From an uncultured Oceanospirillaceae bacterium (GTDB taxonomy: Bacteria > Pseudomonadota > Gammaproteobacteria > Pseudomonadales > Balneatricaceae): a stretch of 13,401 nt of DNA. The position numbers were made by a program, and so were the translations under genes. The first letter of the stretch is position 1, and every line of letters starts with the position of its first letter. The notes below the pieces were generated by a model. The model saw only the letters and a list, made by a program, of their open reading frames with translations. It had not been told where the DNA came from and made no database searches. This document shows positions 1 through 7,501 of the stretch, piece after piece. Location: NCBI GenBank assembly GCA_946221045.1, contig CAMIIY010000019.1, forward strand, positions 1 to 13,401. Direction: 5' to 3'.

Positions 1-1950
1 GAAGAGAAGAAAAAAGAAGCGGGTGGTCGTAGTGGTAAAACCCGCAAACGCGAAGACGGACGTTCACGTTTTGATGATGATGACCGCGGTGGCAACCGCC
101 GTGGCGGTAAACTGACCCGTGTTCGTGACAAGAAAGGCAAACTGGTTTCGAATAAGCCAAACAAACATGGCTTTAAAGAGCCAACCGCACCACAGGTGAT
201 GGACGTAAACATCCCTGAAAGCATTACCGTTGCTGATCTGGCCAAGAAGATGAATATCAAGGCCGCAGAAGTGATCAAAGTGATGTTTGGTATGGGGGCT
301 ATGGCGACCATCAACCAGGTGATCGATCAGGATACGGCGGTTCTTGTGGTAGAAGAGATGGGCCACAAGCCGGTACCGCTGCAGGAAAATGCGGTGGAAG
401 AGGCGTTGCTGGAAAGCATTCAGGCCCAGCAGGGTGAAGCCGAAAGCCGCGCGCCTGTTGTAACGGTGATGGGTCACGTTGACCACGGTAAAACCTCATT
501 GCTTGACTACATCCGTTCTACCCGTGTTGCATCAGGTGAGTCCGGTGGTATTACCCAGCATATCGGTGCCTACCATGTAGAAACTGATAACGGCATGGTG
601 ACCTTCCTGGATACCCCGGGTCACGCGGCCTTTACTGCAATGCGTGCCCGTGGTGCGTCTGTAACCGATATCGTTATTCTGGTGGTGGCTGCAGACGATG
701 GTGTTATGCCGCAGACTGAAGAAGCGGTGCAGCATGCGAAAGCGGCGGGTGTACCTCTGGTTGTTGCCGTCAACAAAATTGATAAAGAACAGGCTGATCC
801 GGACCGGGTCAAGAATGAGCTGTCCGCGCTGGATGTTATTCCGGAAGAGTGGGGCGGTGAAAATCAGTTTGTGAGTGTTTCAGCTAAAACCGGTGAAGGC
901 ATTGATGACCTGCTGGATGCTGTGCTGCTGCAGGCTGAAATCCTTGAACTGACGGCTGTGCCGAATGCACCCGGTCAGGGTGTGGTGGTTGAGTCCCGTC
1001 TGGATAAAGGTCGTGGTCCTGTGGCGACGGTTCTGGTTCAGAACGGTACCCTGCGCAAGGGTGATATCGTGCTGGCTGGTCTGCATTATGGCCGTGTCCG
1101 CGCCATGCTGGACGAGAATGGCAAGCCTATTGATGAGGCAGGCCCGGCTATCCCGGTTGAGATTCAGGGTCTGGACGGTACGCCGGACGCCGGTGACGAG
1201 TTCACCATGGTGTCCAACGAGAAGAAAGCGCGTGAAGTCGCACTGTTCCGTCAGGGCAAATACCGTGATGTGAAACTGGCGCGTCAGCAGAAATCCAAGC
1301 TGGAAAACCTGTTTGCCAACATGCAGGCGGGTGACGTAAAGACCTTCAACATCGTCCTGAAAACCGATGTTCGGGGTTCTCTGGAAGCCCTGACCCATGC
1401 ACTGGAAGACCTGTCCACTGACGAAGTGAAAGTGAACATTGTTTCCGGTGGTGTAGGTGGTATTGCTGAAACGGATGCCAACCTGGCGGTGACTGCGTCT
1501 GCCTTGATGGTCGGCTTCAACGTTCGTGCTGATGCTCAGGCGCGTCAGGTCATGGAACGTGAAGGCATCGAGCTGCGTTACTACAGCGTTATCTATGACA
1601 TCATTGATGACGTGAAACAGGCGATGAGCGGTCTGCTGTCACCTGAGTATAAAGAAGAGATCGTGGGTATTGCTGAAGTACGCGACGTGTTCCGTTCACC
1701 GAAGTTTGGCTCAGTAGCTGGCTGTATGGTGATCGAGGGTACCGTATACCGCAGTAAGCGTATCCGTGTACTGCGTGACAACGTGGTGATCTATGAAGGC
1801 GAGCTGGAATCCCTGCGTCGCTTCAAGGATGCCGTCAGCGAAGTCCGTCAGGGTATGGAGTGCGGTATCGGCGTGAAAAACTACAACGATGTTAAAGTCG
1901 GTGACCAGATTGAGGTTTACGACACCATCGAAGTACAACGCTCTCTATAA
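1..1950 (+). CDS. infB: Translation initiation factor IF-2, C-terminal part (5' end outside window)
   Basis: IF2 is the cytoplasmic GTPase that brings fMet-tRNA to the 30S subunit and promotes 50S joining. The frame is open from base 1, so the window holds the last 649 residues; the E. coli protein has about 890, so much of the N-terminal region lies upstream. Visible parts, in order: a basic, Gly-rich linker; an IF2 N-domain ([19 protein letters not shown]); and the G domain with G1 GHVDHGKT (472-495), G3 DTPGH (610-624), G4 NKID (772-783) and G5 SAK (880-888). The C-terminal fMet-tRNA-binding domain follows, with [13 protein letters not shown] near the end. GTG and ATG codons at 196 and 199 could be mistaken for a start, but conserved sequence continues upstream of them. 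rbfA follows after 18 nt, as in the usual nusA-infB-rbfA-truB operon. Nothing odd is seen. Confidence 0.98.
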   Translation, partial: EEKKKEAGGRSGKTRKREDGRSRFDDDDRGGNRRGGKLTRVRDKKGKLVSNKPNKHGFKEPTAPQVMDVNIPESITVADLAKKMNIKAAEVIKVMFGMGAMATINQVIDQDTAVLVVEEMGHKPVPLQENAVEEALLESIQAQQGEAESRAPVVTVMGHVDHGKTSLLDYIRSTRVASGESGGITQHIGAYHVETDNGMVTFLDTPGHAAFTAMRARGASVTDIVILVVAADDGVMPQTEEAVQHAKAAGVPLVVAVNKIDKEQADPDRVKNELSALDVIPEEWGGENQFVSVSAKTGEGIDDLLDAVLLQAEILELTAVPNAPGQGVVVESRLDKGRGPVATVLVQNGTLRKGDIVLAGLHYGRVRAMLDENGKPIDEAGPAIPVEIQGLDGTPDAGDEFTMVSNEKKAREVALFRQGKYRDVKLARQQKSKLENLFANMQAGDVKTFNIVLKTDVRGSLEALTHALEDLSTDEVKVNIVSGGVGGIAETDANLAVTASALMVGFNVRADAQARQVMEREGIELRYYSVIYDIIDDVKQAMSGLLSPEYKEEIVGIAEVRDVFRSPKFGSVAGCMVIEGTVYRSKRIRVLRDNVVIYEGELESLRRFKDAVSEVRQGMECGIGVKNYNDVKVGDQIEVYDTIEVQRSL

Positions 1951-1968
1951 GGTTGAGCTGAAAAAAAT

Positions 1969-2364
1969 ATGGCGCGAGATTACAGCCGTACACAACGGAT
2001 TGGTGACCAGCTCCAGCGAGAGCTGGCCCAACTGATCCAGTTTGAAATTAAAGACCCCCGTCTGGGCATGGTGACGGTCAGCCACGTCAAGGTCAGTAAA
2101 GACCTTGGCTTTGCGGATGTGTATATCACGGTGTTGCCCAAAGGCGAGCAGGACGAAGCCGAAGCTGTTGTCGTTGCCCTGAAGGTGCTAAACAATGCGG
2201 CAGGTTTTCTGCGCGGAGAGCTGGCCCATGCGATCAAGCTGCGGGTAATGCCGCAGCTGCGTTTTCATTTTGATGAAAGCATTGAACGTGGCCGTCACCT
2301 GCACAGTCTGATTGAGCGTGCCATCCGCAAGGAAAACGCTTCACAGAAACCAGACGAGGAGTAA
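1969..2364 (+). CDS. rbfA: Ribosome-binding factor A
   Basis: RbfA is a small KH-fold protein that binds the 30S subunit during late maturation of 16S rRNA and is needed for cold adaptation. The product has 131 residues, the usual size. It shows the family block [15 protein letters not shown] near residues 25-39, [13 protein letters not shown] after it, and LNNAAGFLR, which holds the Ala-x-Gly kink typical of this KH variant. The C-terminal tail is charged and probably disordered. The ATG lies 18 nt after the infB stop; only a weak Shine-Dalgarno-like AAGG is visible upstream, so translation may be coupled to infB. The gene ends 3 nt before truB, and its last codons supply the truB ribosome-binding site. 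Confidence 0.97.
   Translation: MARDYSRTQRIGDQLQRELAQLIQFEIKDPRLGMVTVSHVKVSKDLGFADVYITVLPKGEQDEAEAVVVALKVLNNAAGFLRGELAHAIKLRVMPQLRFHFDESIERGRHLHSLIERAIRKENASQKPDEE
2356..2361 (+). promoter_or_regulatory. truB Shine-Dalgarno inside rbfA end
   Basis: GAGGAG ends one base before the last base pair-free stretch preceding TTG at 2368, leaving a 6-nt spacing. It overlaps the final rbfA codons and abuts its TAA stop. This motif fixes the TTG at 2368 as the truB start and suggests translational coupling with rbfA. Confidence 0.75.
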
Positions 2365-2367
2365 TCC

Positions 2368-3318
2368 TTGGGGTCGCAACGCAAACGCCGTGGCCGTCCG
2401 GTTAACGGCGTTCTTTTATTAAACAAGGTCGGCGGCATCTCCTCCAACGCGGCCTTACAGCAAATCAAACGACTTTATCAGGCCGCCAAGGCGGGACACA
2501 CCGGTGCGCTGGACCCTCTGGCAACGGGCATGTTGCCGATCTGCCTGGGTGAAGCCACTAAATTTTCCCAATATCTGCTGGATGCGGATAAGGTCTATCA
2601 GACCACCGCCAAACTGGGTGTGCGCACTGACAGCAGTGATGCCGATGGTCAGGTGGTAGAAGAGAAAGCGGTGCCGGCAGACCTGACAGCAGCGCAGATT
2701 GAAGCGCTGCTGGTGGAACACTTCAGTGGTGAGATCGAGCAGGTGCCGTCGATGTTTTCGGCCCTCAAGTTTCAGGGGCAGCCGCTGTATAAGCTGGCAC
2801 GCAAAGGCATTCAGGTTGAGGTAAAACCGCGACGTGTCACCATCCATTCGATCCAACTGACCGGTTTTCGGGGTGATGAACTGGATCTGGAAGTGCACTG
2901 CTCCAAAGGTACCTATATCCGCTCGATTGTTGAGGATCTGGGTCTGCTGCTGGGCTGTGGTGCCCATGTCACCCGCCTGCACCGGCTGGATGTGGGCGCG
3001 TATCGTGCCGAACAGATGCTGACACTGGCGGAGATCGAGGAAAAAATCGCCAAATTTGACCCCGAAACTGAGGCAGAAAGCATACAAAATACCCTGGATG
3101 CGCTATTATTGCCGCCCTGGGCTGCGGTTTCGGCATTGCCGGAATATACGCTTGATGCCCAGCAGAGTCTGCTGATGTGCCAGGGACAGTCACTGCCCTG
3201 TGATGCGCTGCCCGAGCTGACTCAGGTTCGATTATTTACCACAGATGGCGGGTTTTTGGGTGTGGCCATGGTGGAGCAGGGGCGCTTAAAGCCTCAGCGA
3301 CTGATCAGTACCCACTGA
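2368..3318 (+). CDS. truB: tRNA pseudouridine(55) synthase TruB
   Basis: TruB converts U55 of the tRNA T-loop to pseudouridine and also acts as a tRNA chaperone. The 316-residue product matches the usual length (about 314 in E. coli). It carries the family signature GHTGALDPLATGMLPICLGEATKF, cited here as GHTGALDPLATG plus MLPICLGEATKF, with catalytic Asp49. Further conserved blocks are SDADGQ, PSMFSALKFQG, HCSKGTYIRSI and LGCGAHVTRLHR, followed by a C-terminal PUA-like region. The start is TTG, chosen because GAGGAG lies 6 nt upstream and because MGSQRKRRGRPVNGVLLLNK aligns with the E. coli N-terminus. No in-frame ATG would give a complete N-terminus. rpsO follows after 118 nt. Confidence 0.97.
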   Translation: MGSQRKRRGRPVNGVLLLNKVGGISSNAALQQIKRLYQAAKAGHTGALDPLATGMLPICLGEATKFSQYLLDADKVYQTTAKLGVRTDSSDADGQVVEEKAVPADLTAAQIEALLVEHFSGEIEQVPSMFSALKFQGQPLYKLARKGIQVEVKPRRVTIHSIQLTGFRGDELDLEVHCSKGTYIRSIVEDLGLLLGCGAHVTRLHRLDVGAYRAEQMLTLAEIEEKIAKFDPETEAESIQNTLDALLLPPWAAVSALPEYTLDAQQSLLMCQGQSLPCDALPELTQVRLFTTDGGFLGVAMVEQGRLKPQRLISTH

Positions 3319-3392
3319 TCTGAAGAACACCCCGGAGCACGGGTTGTGACGTTGTACTGGAAATATGCCCGGTACATCGTGTCTTTAATCCA

Positions 3393-3411
3393 GCGGTTGG
3401 CGTGCCACCGC
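3393..3411 (+). promoter_or_regulatory. rpsO leader hairpin, candidate S15 autoregulatory element
   Basis: GCGG(T)TGG pairs with CCACCGC around a CGTG loop, leaving one bulged T. The stem ends 11 nt before the AAGAGGA ribosome-binding site of rpsO (3422-3428). Many bacteria repress rpsO translation through S15 binding to its own leader RNA, so position and structure fit. A second, weaker stem lies at 3354-3375 (GTACTGG with CCGGTAC). No pseudoknot was modelled, and no convincing sigma70 promoter was found in the 118-nt gap. The regulatory role is inferred. Confidence 0.35.
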
Positions 3412-3436
3412 GTGCATATTTAAGAGGAAATACAAC

Positions 3437-3706
3437 ATGGCATTGTCTGTTGAGAAAAAAGCGGAAATCGTAAAAGATTTCGCCCGTGGCGAAGGTGATA
3501 CAGGTTCTCCGGAAGTTCAGGTTGCACTGCTGTCAGCTAACATTGACGGTCTGCAGGGTCACTTCCAGGCTAACAAACATGATCACCACTCTCGTCGCGG
3601 TCTGATCCGCATGGTAAACCAGCGTCGTAAACTGCTGGATTACCTGAAGCGTAAAGATGCGGATCGTTACCTGGAGCTGATCAAGCGTCTGGGTCTGCGT
3701 CGCTAA
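3437..3706 (+). CDS. rpsO: 30S ribosomal protein S15
   Basis: S15 is a primary-binding protein of the 30S subunit. It binds the 16S central domain, helps assemble the platform and contacts 23S rRNA in a bridge. The product has 89 residues, exactly the usual length. It carries [16 protein letters not shown], the rRNA-contacting [10 protein letters not shown], and [12 protein letters not shown], ending in RLGLRR. The ATG has AAGAGGA 8 nt upstream. A strong hairpin terminator follows and separates it from pnp, as in the classic rpsO-pnp arrangement, where partial read-through occurs. No anomaly is seen. Confidence 0.99.
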   Translation: MALSVEKKAEIVKDFARGEGDTGSPEVQVALLSANIDGLQGHFQANKHDHHSRRGLIRMVNQRRKLLDYLKRKDADRYLELIKRLGLRR

Positions 3707-3726
3707 TAGAGTCGCGTAACACTGCT

Positions 3727-3755
3727 GGGGCCATACAATGTATGGCCCCGGTTTT
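3727..3755 (+). terminator. Intrinsic terminator after rpsO
   Basis: GGGGCCATAC (3727-3736) pairs perfectly with GTATGGCCCC (3740-3749) around an AAT loop, followed by GGTTTTA. The T-run is short (four), so termination may be incomplete and allow read-through into pnp, as known for the E. coli rpsO-pnp operon. Confidence 0.85.
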
Positions 3756-3793
3756 ATTCAGGGTACTGCACAGATAACCTCTTCATCTCGCCC

Positions 3794-3833
3794 GTACTCA
3801 ATTACGCTTTTTACCGAGAGTGTAACTGAGTAC
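3794..3833 (+). promoter_or_regulatory. pnp leader stem-loop, candidate RNase III/PNPase autoregulation site
   Basis: GTACTCAATTACGCT (3794-3808) pairs with AGTGTAACTGAGTAC (3819-3833) over 15 positions, with one A-C mismatch and one G-U wobble, around a 10-nt loop. It lies 67 nt upstream of the pnp start, downstream of the rpsO terminator. In E. coli, RNase III cuts a long leader stem at this place and PNPase then degrades the product, repressing its own translation. Position and shape fit that model; cleavage here is inferred. Confidence 0.6.
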
Positions 3834-3887
3834 AGGCAAGTCTCAGAGCATGATAGGTATCTGACCGTAGCGCCCGTTAACTTAAAT

Positions 3888-3895
3888 AAAGGTGA
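3888..3895 (+). promoter_or_regulatory. pnp Shine-Dalgarno that decides the start
   Basis: AAAGGTGA lies 5 nt before GTG at 3901. An earlier in-frame GTG at 3892 falls inside this motif and so is unlikely to be the start. The choice removes three residues from the longest reading. Confidence 0.75.
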
Positions 3896-3900
3896 TTAAC

Positions 3901-6006
3901 GTGTTTGATATCAAACAACAAACCTTCATGTTCGGTAACCAGGAAGTCACTCTGGAAACCGGCCGTGTTGCCCGTCAGGCAACCGGTTCCGTTATGGTAA
4001 CCATGGGCGGCAACCAGGTACTCTGTACCGTTGTTGGTGCCAAAGATGCCAAAGCAGGCCAGGACTTCTTCCCGCTGTCCGTACACTACCAGGAAAAATA
4101 CTACGCGGTTGGCCGTATTCCGGGTGGTTTCTTCAAGCGTGAAGCTCGTCCTTCAGAGAAAGAAACCCTGACTTCCCGTCTGATCGACCGTCCGATTCGT
4201 CCACTGTTCCCGAAAGGTTTCATGAACGAAGTGCAGGTGATCTGTACGGTTGTGTCTGCAGACAAGAAAAATGATCCGGATATTGCAGCCATGCTGGGTA
4301 CCTCTGCTGCGCTGGCGATCTCCGGTATTCCTTTCCAGGGCCCAATCGGTGGTGCACGTGTTGGCTTCACTGAAGCTGAAGGTTACATCCTGAACCCATC
4401 TTATGAGCAGCTGGCTACGTCTGAACTGGACATGGTGGTTGCAGGTACCTCTGATGCGGTACTGATGGTTGAATCTGAAGCCAAAGAGCTGTCTGAAGAT
4501 GAAATGCTGGGTGCAGTTCTGTTTGCACACCAGGAGATGCAGACGGCTATCAATGCAATCAACGCTCTGGTGGCTGAAGCCGGTAAACCGGTTTGGGATT
4601 GGCAGCCAGCTGCGAAAAACGAAGACCTGATTGCACAGGTTCGTGGCGTCGTTGCAGCGGGTCTGGCTGATGCTTATCAGGTGGCTGACAAAATGCAGCG
4701 TCAGGCAGCTGTTTCTGAACTGCGTAGTCAGGCGCTGTCTCAGATCGCGACTGGCGAAGAGGGTGCCCCTGATGCGGGTGACGTAGAAGGTATCTTCAAA
4801 TCACTGGAAAAAGAAGTGGTACGTGGTCGCATTCTGGATGGCGCGCCGCGTATTGACGGTCGTGATACCAAAACAGTGCGTCCAATCAACGTGGCAATCG
4901 ACGTGCTGAAAGGTACCCACGGTTCTGCGCTGTTTACCCGTGGTGAAACCCAGTCTATTGCTACCTGTACTCTGGGTACTGCACGTGACCAGCAGATCAT
5001 CGATGCAATTGAAGGCGAGCGCAAAGACCCGTTCATGCTGCACTACAACTTCCCTCCATACTCTGTAGGTGAGTGTGGTCGTATGGGTGGTGCCGGTCGT
5101 CGTGAAATCGGCCATGGTCGTCTGGCACGTCGTGGTGTGGCTGCGGTGCTGCCAACCCAGGAAGAGTTCCCGTACACCATCCGTATCGTATCCGAGATCA
5201 CTGAATCTAACGGTTCCAGCTCCATGGCGTCTGTCTGTGGTGCGTCCCTGTCCATGATGGATGCGGGTGTACCGCTGAAAGCACCGGTTGCAGGTATCGC
5301 AATGGGTCTGGTGAAAGAAGGCGACCGCTTTGCAGTCCTGACGGACATTCTGGGTGATGAAGATCACCTGGGTGACATGGACTTTAAAGTGGCTGGTACC
5401 GAGCACGGTGTTACTGCGCTGCAGATGGACATCAAGATCACCGGTATCACTGAAGAAATCATGGATATTGCGCTGGAGCAGGCATTTGATGCCCGTATCC
5501 ACATCCTGAAAGAGATGGCGCAGGTGATCGGTTACGCGCGTCCTGAGCTGCCGGACAATGCGCCTGCCATGACCCAGATTAAGATCAATCCTGAGAAGAT
5601 CCGTGATGTGATCGGTAAAGGTGGTGCAACCATCCGTGGTCTGACCGAAGAAACCGGTGCGTCTATCGATATCGAAGAAGACGGTACTGTTCGTATTTAC
5701 GCAGAAGACCGCTCTGCTGCGAAACTGGCTACCGACAAGATTCTGGAGATCACCGCTGAAGCTGAAGTCGGCAAGGTTTATCAGGGTAAGGTCGTACGTA
5801 TCGAAGACTTTGGTGCCTTCGTTAACATCCTGCCGGGTAAAGATGGTCTGGTGCACATCTCTCAGATCGCCAACAAGCGTGTTGAGAAAGTGACTGACTA
5901 TATCCAGATGGAGCAGATGGTCACCGTTAAGGTACTGGACGTGGATCAGCGTGGTCGTATCAAGCTGTCTATGAAAGACCTGGAAGAAGATGAAGCCGTA
6001 AGCTGA
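3901..6006 (+). CDS. pnp: Polyribonucleotide nucleotidyltransferase (PNPase)
   Basis: PNPase is a homotrimeric 3'-to-5' phosphorolytic exoribonuclease, usually part of the RNA degradosome. It consumes phosphate and releases nucleoside diphosphates. From GTG at 3901 the product has 701 residues, close to the family norm. Two RNase PH-like domains are present: the first with [14 protein letters not shown] and [16 protein letters not shown], the second with [29 protein letters not shown] and [13 protein letters not shown]. That last block keeps the residues equivalent to E. coli D486, D492 and K494. A KH domain follows ([20 protein letters not shown]) and then an S1 domain ([20 protein letters not shown]). 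The protein stops soon after S1 and lacks the long Ala/Pro-rich tail of the E. coli enzyme. A leader stem-loop and a strong terminator flank it. Confidence 0.98.
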   Translation: MFDIKQQTFMFGNQEVTLETGRVARQATGSVMVTMGGNQVLCTVVGAKDAKAGQDFFPLSVHYQEKYYAVGRIPGGFFKREARPSEKETLTSRLIDRPIRPLFPKGFMNEVQVICTVVSADKKNDPDIAAMLGTSAALAISGIPFQGPIGGARVGFTEAEGYILNPSYEQLATSELDMVVAGTSDAVLMVESEAKELSEDEMLGAVLFAHQEMQTAINAINALVAEAGKPVWDWQPAAKNEDLIAQVRGVVAAGLADAYQVADKMQRQAAVSELRSQALSQIATGEEGAPDAGDVEGIFKSLEKEVVRGRILDGAPRIDGRDTKTVRPINVAIDVLKGTHGSALFTRGETQSIATCTLGTARDQQIIDAIEGERKDPFMLHYNFPPYSVGECGRMGGAGRREIGHGRLARRGVAAVLPTQEEFPYTIRIVSEITESNGSSSMASVCGASLSMMDAGVPLKAPVAGIAMGLVKEGDRFAVLTDILGDEDHLGDMDFKVAGTEHGVTALQMDIKITGITEEIMDIALEQAFDARIHILKEMAQVIGYARPELPDNAPAMTQIKINPEKIRDVIGKGGATIRGLTEETGASIDIEEDGTVRIYAEDRSAAKLATDKILEITAEAEVGKVYQGKVVRIEDFGAFVNILPGKDGLVHISQIANKRVEKVTDYIQMEQMVTVKVLDVDQRGRIKLSMKDLEEDEAVS

Positions 6007-6016
6007 GTCTGACACC

Positions 6017-6050
6017 GATAAAAAAACCGCCTTCTGGCGGTTTTTTTATC
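6017..6050. terminator. Bidirectional intrinsic terminator between pnp and bfr
   Basis: The arm at 6017-6031 (GATA, six more A, CCGCC) is perfectly complementary over 15 positions to 6036-6050, with a TTCT loop. The right arm holds seven T, and the A-run gives a U-tract on the - strand. It can therefore stop pnp from the left and the convergent bacterioferritin operon from the right. Confidence 0.92.
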
Positions 6051-6064
6051 TCTGTGCCCGGCTG

Positions 6065-6535
6065 TTATGAGAGCTGAGACTGCAGGTAGTTCTGGATACC
6101 GATGCGTTTTATCAGACCCAGTTGCTGTTCCAGCCAGTAGGCGTGATCCTCCTCGGTGTCTTCCAGCAACTTTTCCAGAATTTCACGGGTCTGATAGTCC
6201 TGCTCTTCTTCGCAGATCTTGATTGCACCTTTCAGGGCATCGCCCACGTCATATTCCAGCTGTAGGTCGTTGGTGAGCATCTCCGGTACATCTTTGCCCA
6301 CCTTGAAGCCCGTGCGTTTGGTCATATTCGGCGTGCCTTCGAGCATCAGCATCCGTTCGATCAGTGCAGCAGCGTGACCTTTCTCATCATCAAATTCATG
6401 GTCGATACGCTCATAGAGTTTGGTCAGACCCCAGTCTTCATACATCCGGGAGTGGATGAAGTACTGATCCATAGCGGCCAGCTCCATCGCCAGCAGTTCA
6501 TTCAGGGCATTGATAACCCGTACATTACCTTTCAT
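6065..6535 (-). CDS. bfr: Bacterioferritin subunit with intact ferroxidase site, lacking haem Met
   Basis: Bacterioferritin forms a 24-subunit cage that oxidises Fe(II) and stores it as mineral. From ATG at 6535 the product has 156 residues. In E. coli Bfr numbering the ferroxidase ligands are all present: E18, E51, H54 and E94, plus E128/H131, which equal E127/H130 after a one-residue insertion. Tyr25 is also kept. Residue 52, the haem-ligand Met, is Lys, so this subunit alone should not form the bis-Met haem site. The motifs [14 protein letters not shown] and [13 protein letters not shown] resemble Pseudomonas FtnA (formerly BfrA). An upstream in-frame start at 6574 was rejected: MKGNVRVI matches the family start, and TGAGGA, which includes the neighbour's stop, lies 7 nt upstream. 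The gap to the other subunit gene is 10 nt, so the two should be co-expressed. Confidence 0.95.
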   Translation of the reverse strand: MKGNVRVINALNELLAMELAAMDQYFIHSRMYEDWGLTKLYERIDHEFDDEKGHAAALIERMLMLEGTPNMTKRTGFKVGKDVPEMLTNDLQLEYDVGDALKGAIKICEEEQDYQTREILEKLLEDTEEDHAYWLEQQLGLIKRIGIQNYLQSQLS

Positions 6536-6545
6536 TGTCCTGTCC

Positions 6546-7010
6546 TCAGATGTTCGACTGCAGATAGTTTTCAATACCGGTGTGCTGAATCAGGTATTGC
6601 TGGGTTTCCAGCCAGTCCACGTATTCCTCTTCGTACTCCAGAATCTCTTCCAGAATATCCCGGCTGACATAATCACTGGCGGTCTCGCATTCGGCGATGG
6701 CGGTGCGTAGCAGCGTCAACTCATCCATCTGAAAATCCAGATCACACTGAATCATCTCTTCGGTGTGTTCGCCGATGCGCAACCGGTCCAGGTGCTGCAG
6801 GTTGGGTAAACCTTCCAGAAACAGAATGCGTTCGATCAGCTCATCCGCCTGTTTCATGTCCTTGATCGACTTTTTGTACGCTTTTTCATTCAGCTCATTG
6901 AAGCCCCAGTTTTTATAGATCCGCGCGTGCAGGAAATACTGGTTGATTGAGGTCAGTTCGCTGGTAAGCACTTTGTTTAACAATGCGATGATTTGTTTGT
7001 CGCCTTGCAT
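6546..7010 (-). CDS. bfr: Bacterioferritin subunit with haem Met but degenerate ferroxidase site
   Basis: This 154-residue bacterioferritin paralogue precedes the other subunit in the same - strand operon. It starts [15 protein letters not shown], with AAGGAA 6 nt before the ATG. In E. coli numbering it keeps E18, Tyr25, E127 and the haem-ligand Met52. Four ferroxidase ligands are changed: E51 to Asp, H54 to Gln, E94 to Gln and H130 to Tyr. It should therefore bind haem at the two-fold interface but be poor at iron oxidation on its own. The mirror pattern in its neighbour points to a mixed cage. Paired, specialised subunits of this sort are known in Magnetospirillum, and two-subunit bacterioferritins occur in Neisseria and Pseudomonas. 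Bfd, encoded divergently, reduces the haem to release iron. No strong promoter was identified upstream. Confidence 0.95.
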   Translation of the reverse strand: MQGDKQIIALLNKVLTSELTSINQYFLHARIYKNWGFNELNEKAYKKSIKDMKQADELIERILFLEGLPNLQHLDRLRIGEHTEEMIQCDLDFQMDELTLLRTAIAECETASDYVSRDILEEILEYEEEYVDWLETQQYLIQHTGIENYLQSNI

Positions 7011-7163
7011 GGGAAATTCCTTGTGGTTAGCAACCGTGGTCTCAGAACAGGTTCTCAGTTTAGTTCATAAATGGGCTGTTTCTCACAGCCTAACAAAATG
7101 AAGACGACGATGGCATCCCAAATCTTAATAGAAAAATATTCATACAAAGCGACAAGATTAGCG

Positions 7164-7192
7164 TTGAAATAAAACCAAATGATAAGTATTAT
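7164..7192 (+). promoter_or_regulatory. Sigma70 promoter of bfd
   Basis: TTGAAA (7164-7169) and TATTAT (7187-7192) are separated by exactly 17 nt, each one mismatch from consensus. Transcription should begin near 7199, giving a leader of roughly 30 nt before the bfd ATG. The Fur box covers the -10. Confidence 0.75.
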
Positions 7193-7197
7193 CATTT
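7177..7197. promoter_or_regulatory. Fur box over the bfd -10
   Basis: A perfect 9-3-9 inverted repeat (AAATGATAA, GTA, TTATCATTT) contains TGATAAGTATTATCA. That differs at one base from the 7-1-7 Fur core TGATAATnATTATCA. Fe-Fur bound here would block the -10 and repress bfd when iron is plentiful, matching known Fur control of bfd in other gammaproteobacteria. Confidence 0.85.
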
Positions 7198-7231
7198 ATA
7201 TTAAATTAACAGTTCGCCGGTTTTGTTTTAT

Positions 7232-7426
7232 ATGTATATCTGCATTTGCAACAACGTTACGGATCGTCAGGTTAAGGAAGCCGTTGAGCAGGGCGCACGT
7301 AACCTGCGGGATCTTAATCAGTCACTGGATGTTGCTGGTACCTGTGGTAAATGCGCCTGTGCCGCCCGCAAGCTGATGCAGCAGCACCTGAGTGAACAGG
7401 ACTTTGAACTGGCGGTACCCGCCTGA
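7232..7426 (+). CDS. bfd: Bacterioferritin-associated ferredoxin
   Basis: Bfd is a small [2Fe-2S] protein that docks on bacterioferritin near the haem and passes electrons to reduce stored Fe(III), releasing iron. The 64-residue product matches E. coli Bfd in size and in its opening MYICICN. The four cluster ligands are present at C4, C6, C38 and C41 (TCGKC), with an extra Cys43. A TTG at 7223 is in frame but would add three residues ahead of the conserved MY(I/V)C(I/L)C start, so ATG 7232 is preferred. No clear Shine-Dalgarno precedes it; the short leader is rich in T. It diverges from the two bacterioferritin genes and is controlled by a Fur-covered promoter, so it should be made when iron is low. 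A terminator follows. Confidence 0.95.
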   Translation: MYICICNNVTDRQVKEAVEQGARNLRDLNQSLDVAGTCGKCACAARKLMQQHLSEQDFELAVPA

Positions 7427-7453
7427 TAGTAGCGGTAACCTGATCATAATAAG

Positions 7454-7478
7454 AAGCCGGATTTTTTCCGGCTTTTTT
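7454..7478 (+). terminator. Intrinsic terminator after bfd
   Basis: AAGCCGGA (7454-7461) pairs with TCCGGCTT (7467-7474) around a five-T loop, followed by a run of T through 7478. It ends bfd. Read on the - strand, the tail is only CTTCTTATT, so termination of the convergent lipoprotein operon here would be weak. Confidence 0.85.
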
Positions 7479-7501
7479 ATGGGTGAGTAAAATGGTTTTA
7501 G

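Larger units (their letters stand above)
7011..7231. other. Divergent intergenic region between bfr and bfd
   Basis: This 221-nt, A/T-rich region separates the bacterioferritin operon (-) from bfd (+). The bfd side holds the Fur box and promoter described separately. The bfr side holds an imperfect palindrome at 7041-7058 (CTCAGAACAGGTTCTCAG) and a perfect 6-bp stem at 7074-7090 (GGCTGT, TTCTC, ACAGCC). A TTGTTA that could be a -35 lies at 7091-7096 on the - strand, but no good -10 follows it. No small gene was found here. Confidence 0.6.

Noticed and set aside
2455..3087. A 210-codon open frame on the - strand opposite truB
   Set aside because: It is antisense to an intact TruB with all family blocks and shows no motif of its own.
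3892..3900. Upstream GTG as the pnp start
   Set aside because: This codon falls inside the AAAGGTGA ribosome-binding motif, which is ideally spaced for GTG at 3901.
4801..6015. A 404-codon open frame on the - strand opposite pnp
   Set aside because: It lies wholly antisense to the well-conserved PNPase frame, its protein is rich in Thr/His/Arg/Gln without a recognisable motif, and it has no convincing start context. It is a by-product of the coding strand's codon use.
6536..6574. Longer N-terminus for the ferroxidase-type bacterioferritin
   Set aside because: It would overlap the preceding bacterioferritin gene, and the extra 13 residues do not match the family, whose proteins begin M(K/Q)G.
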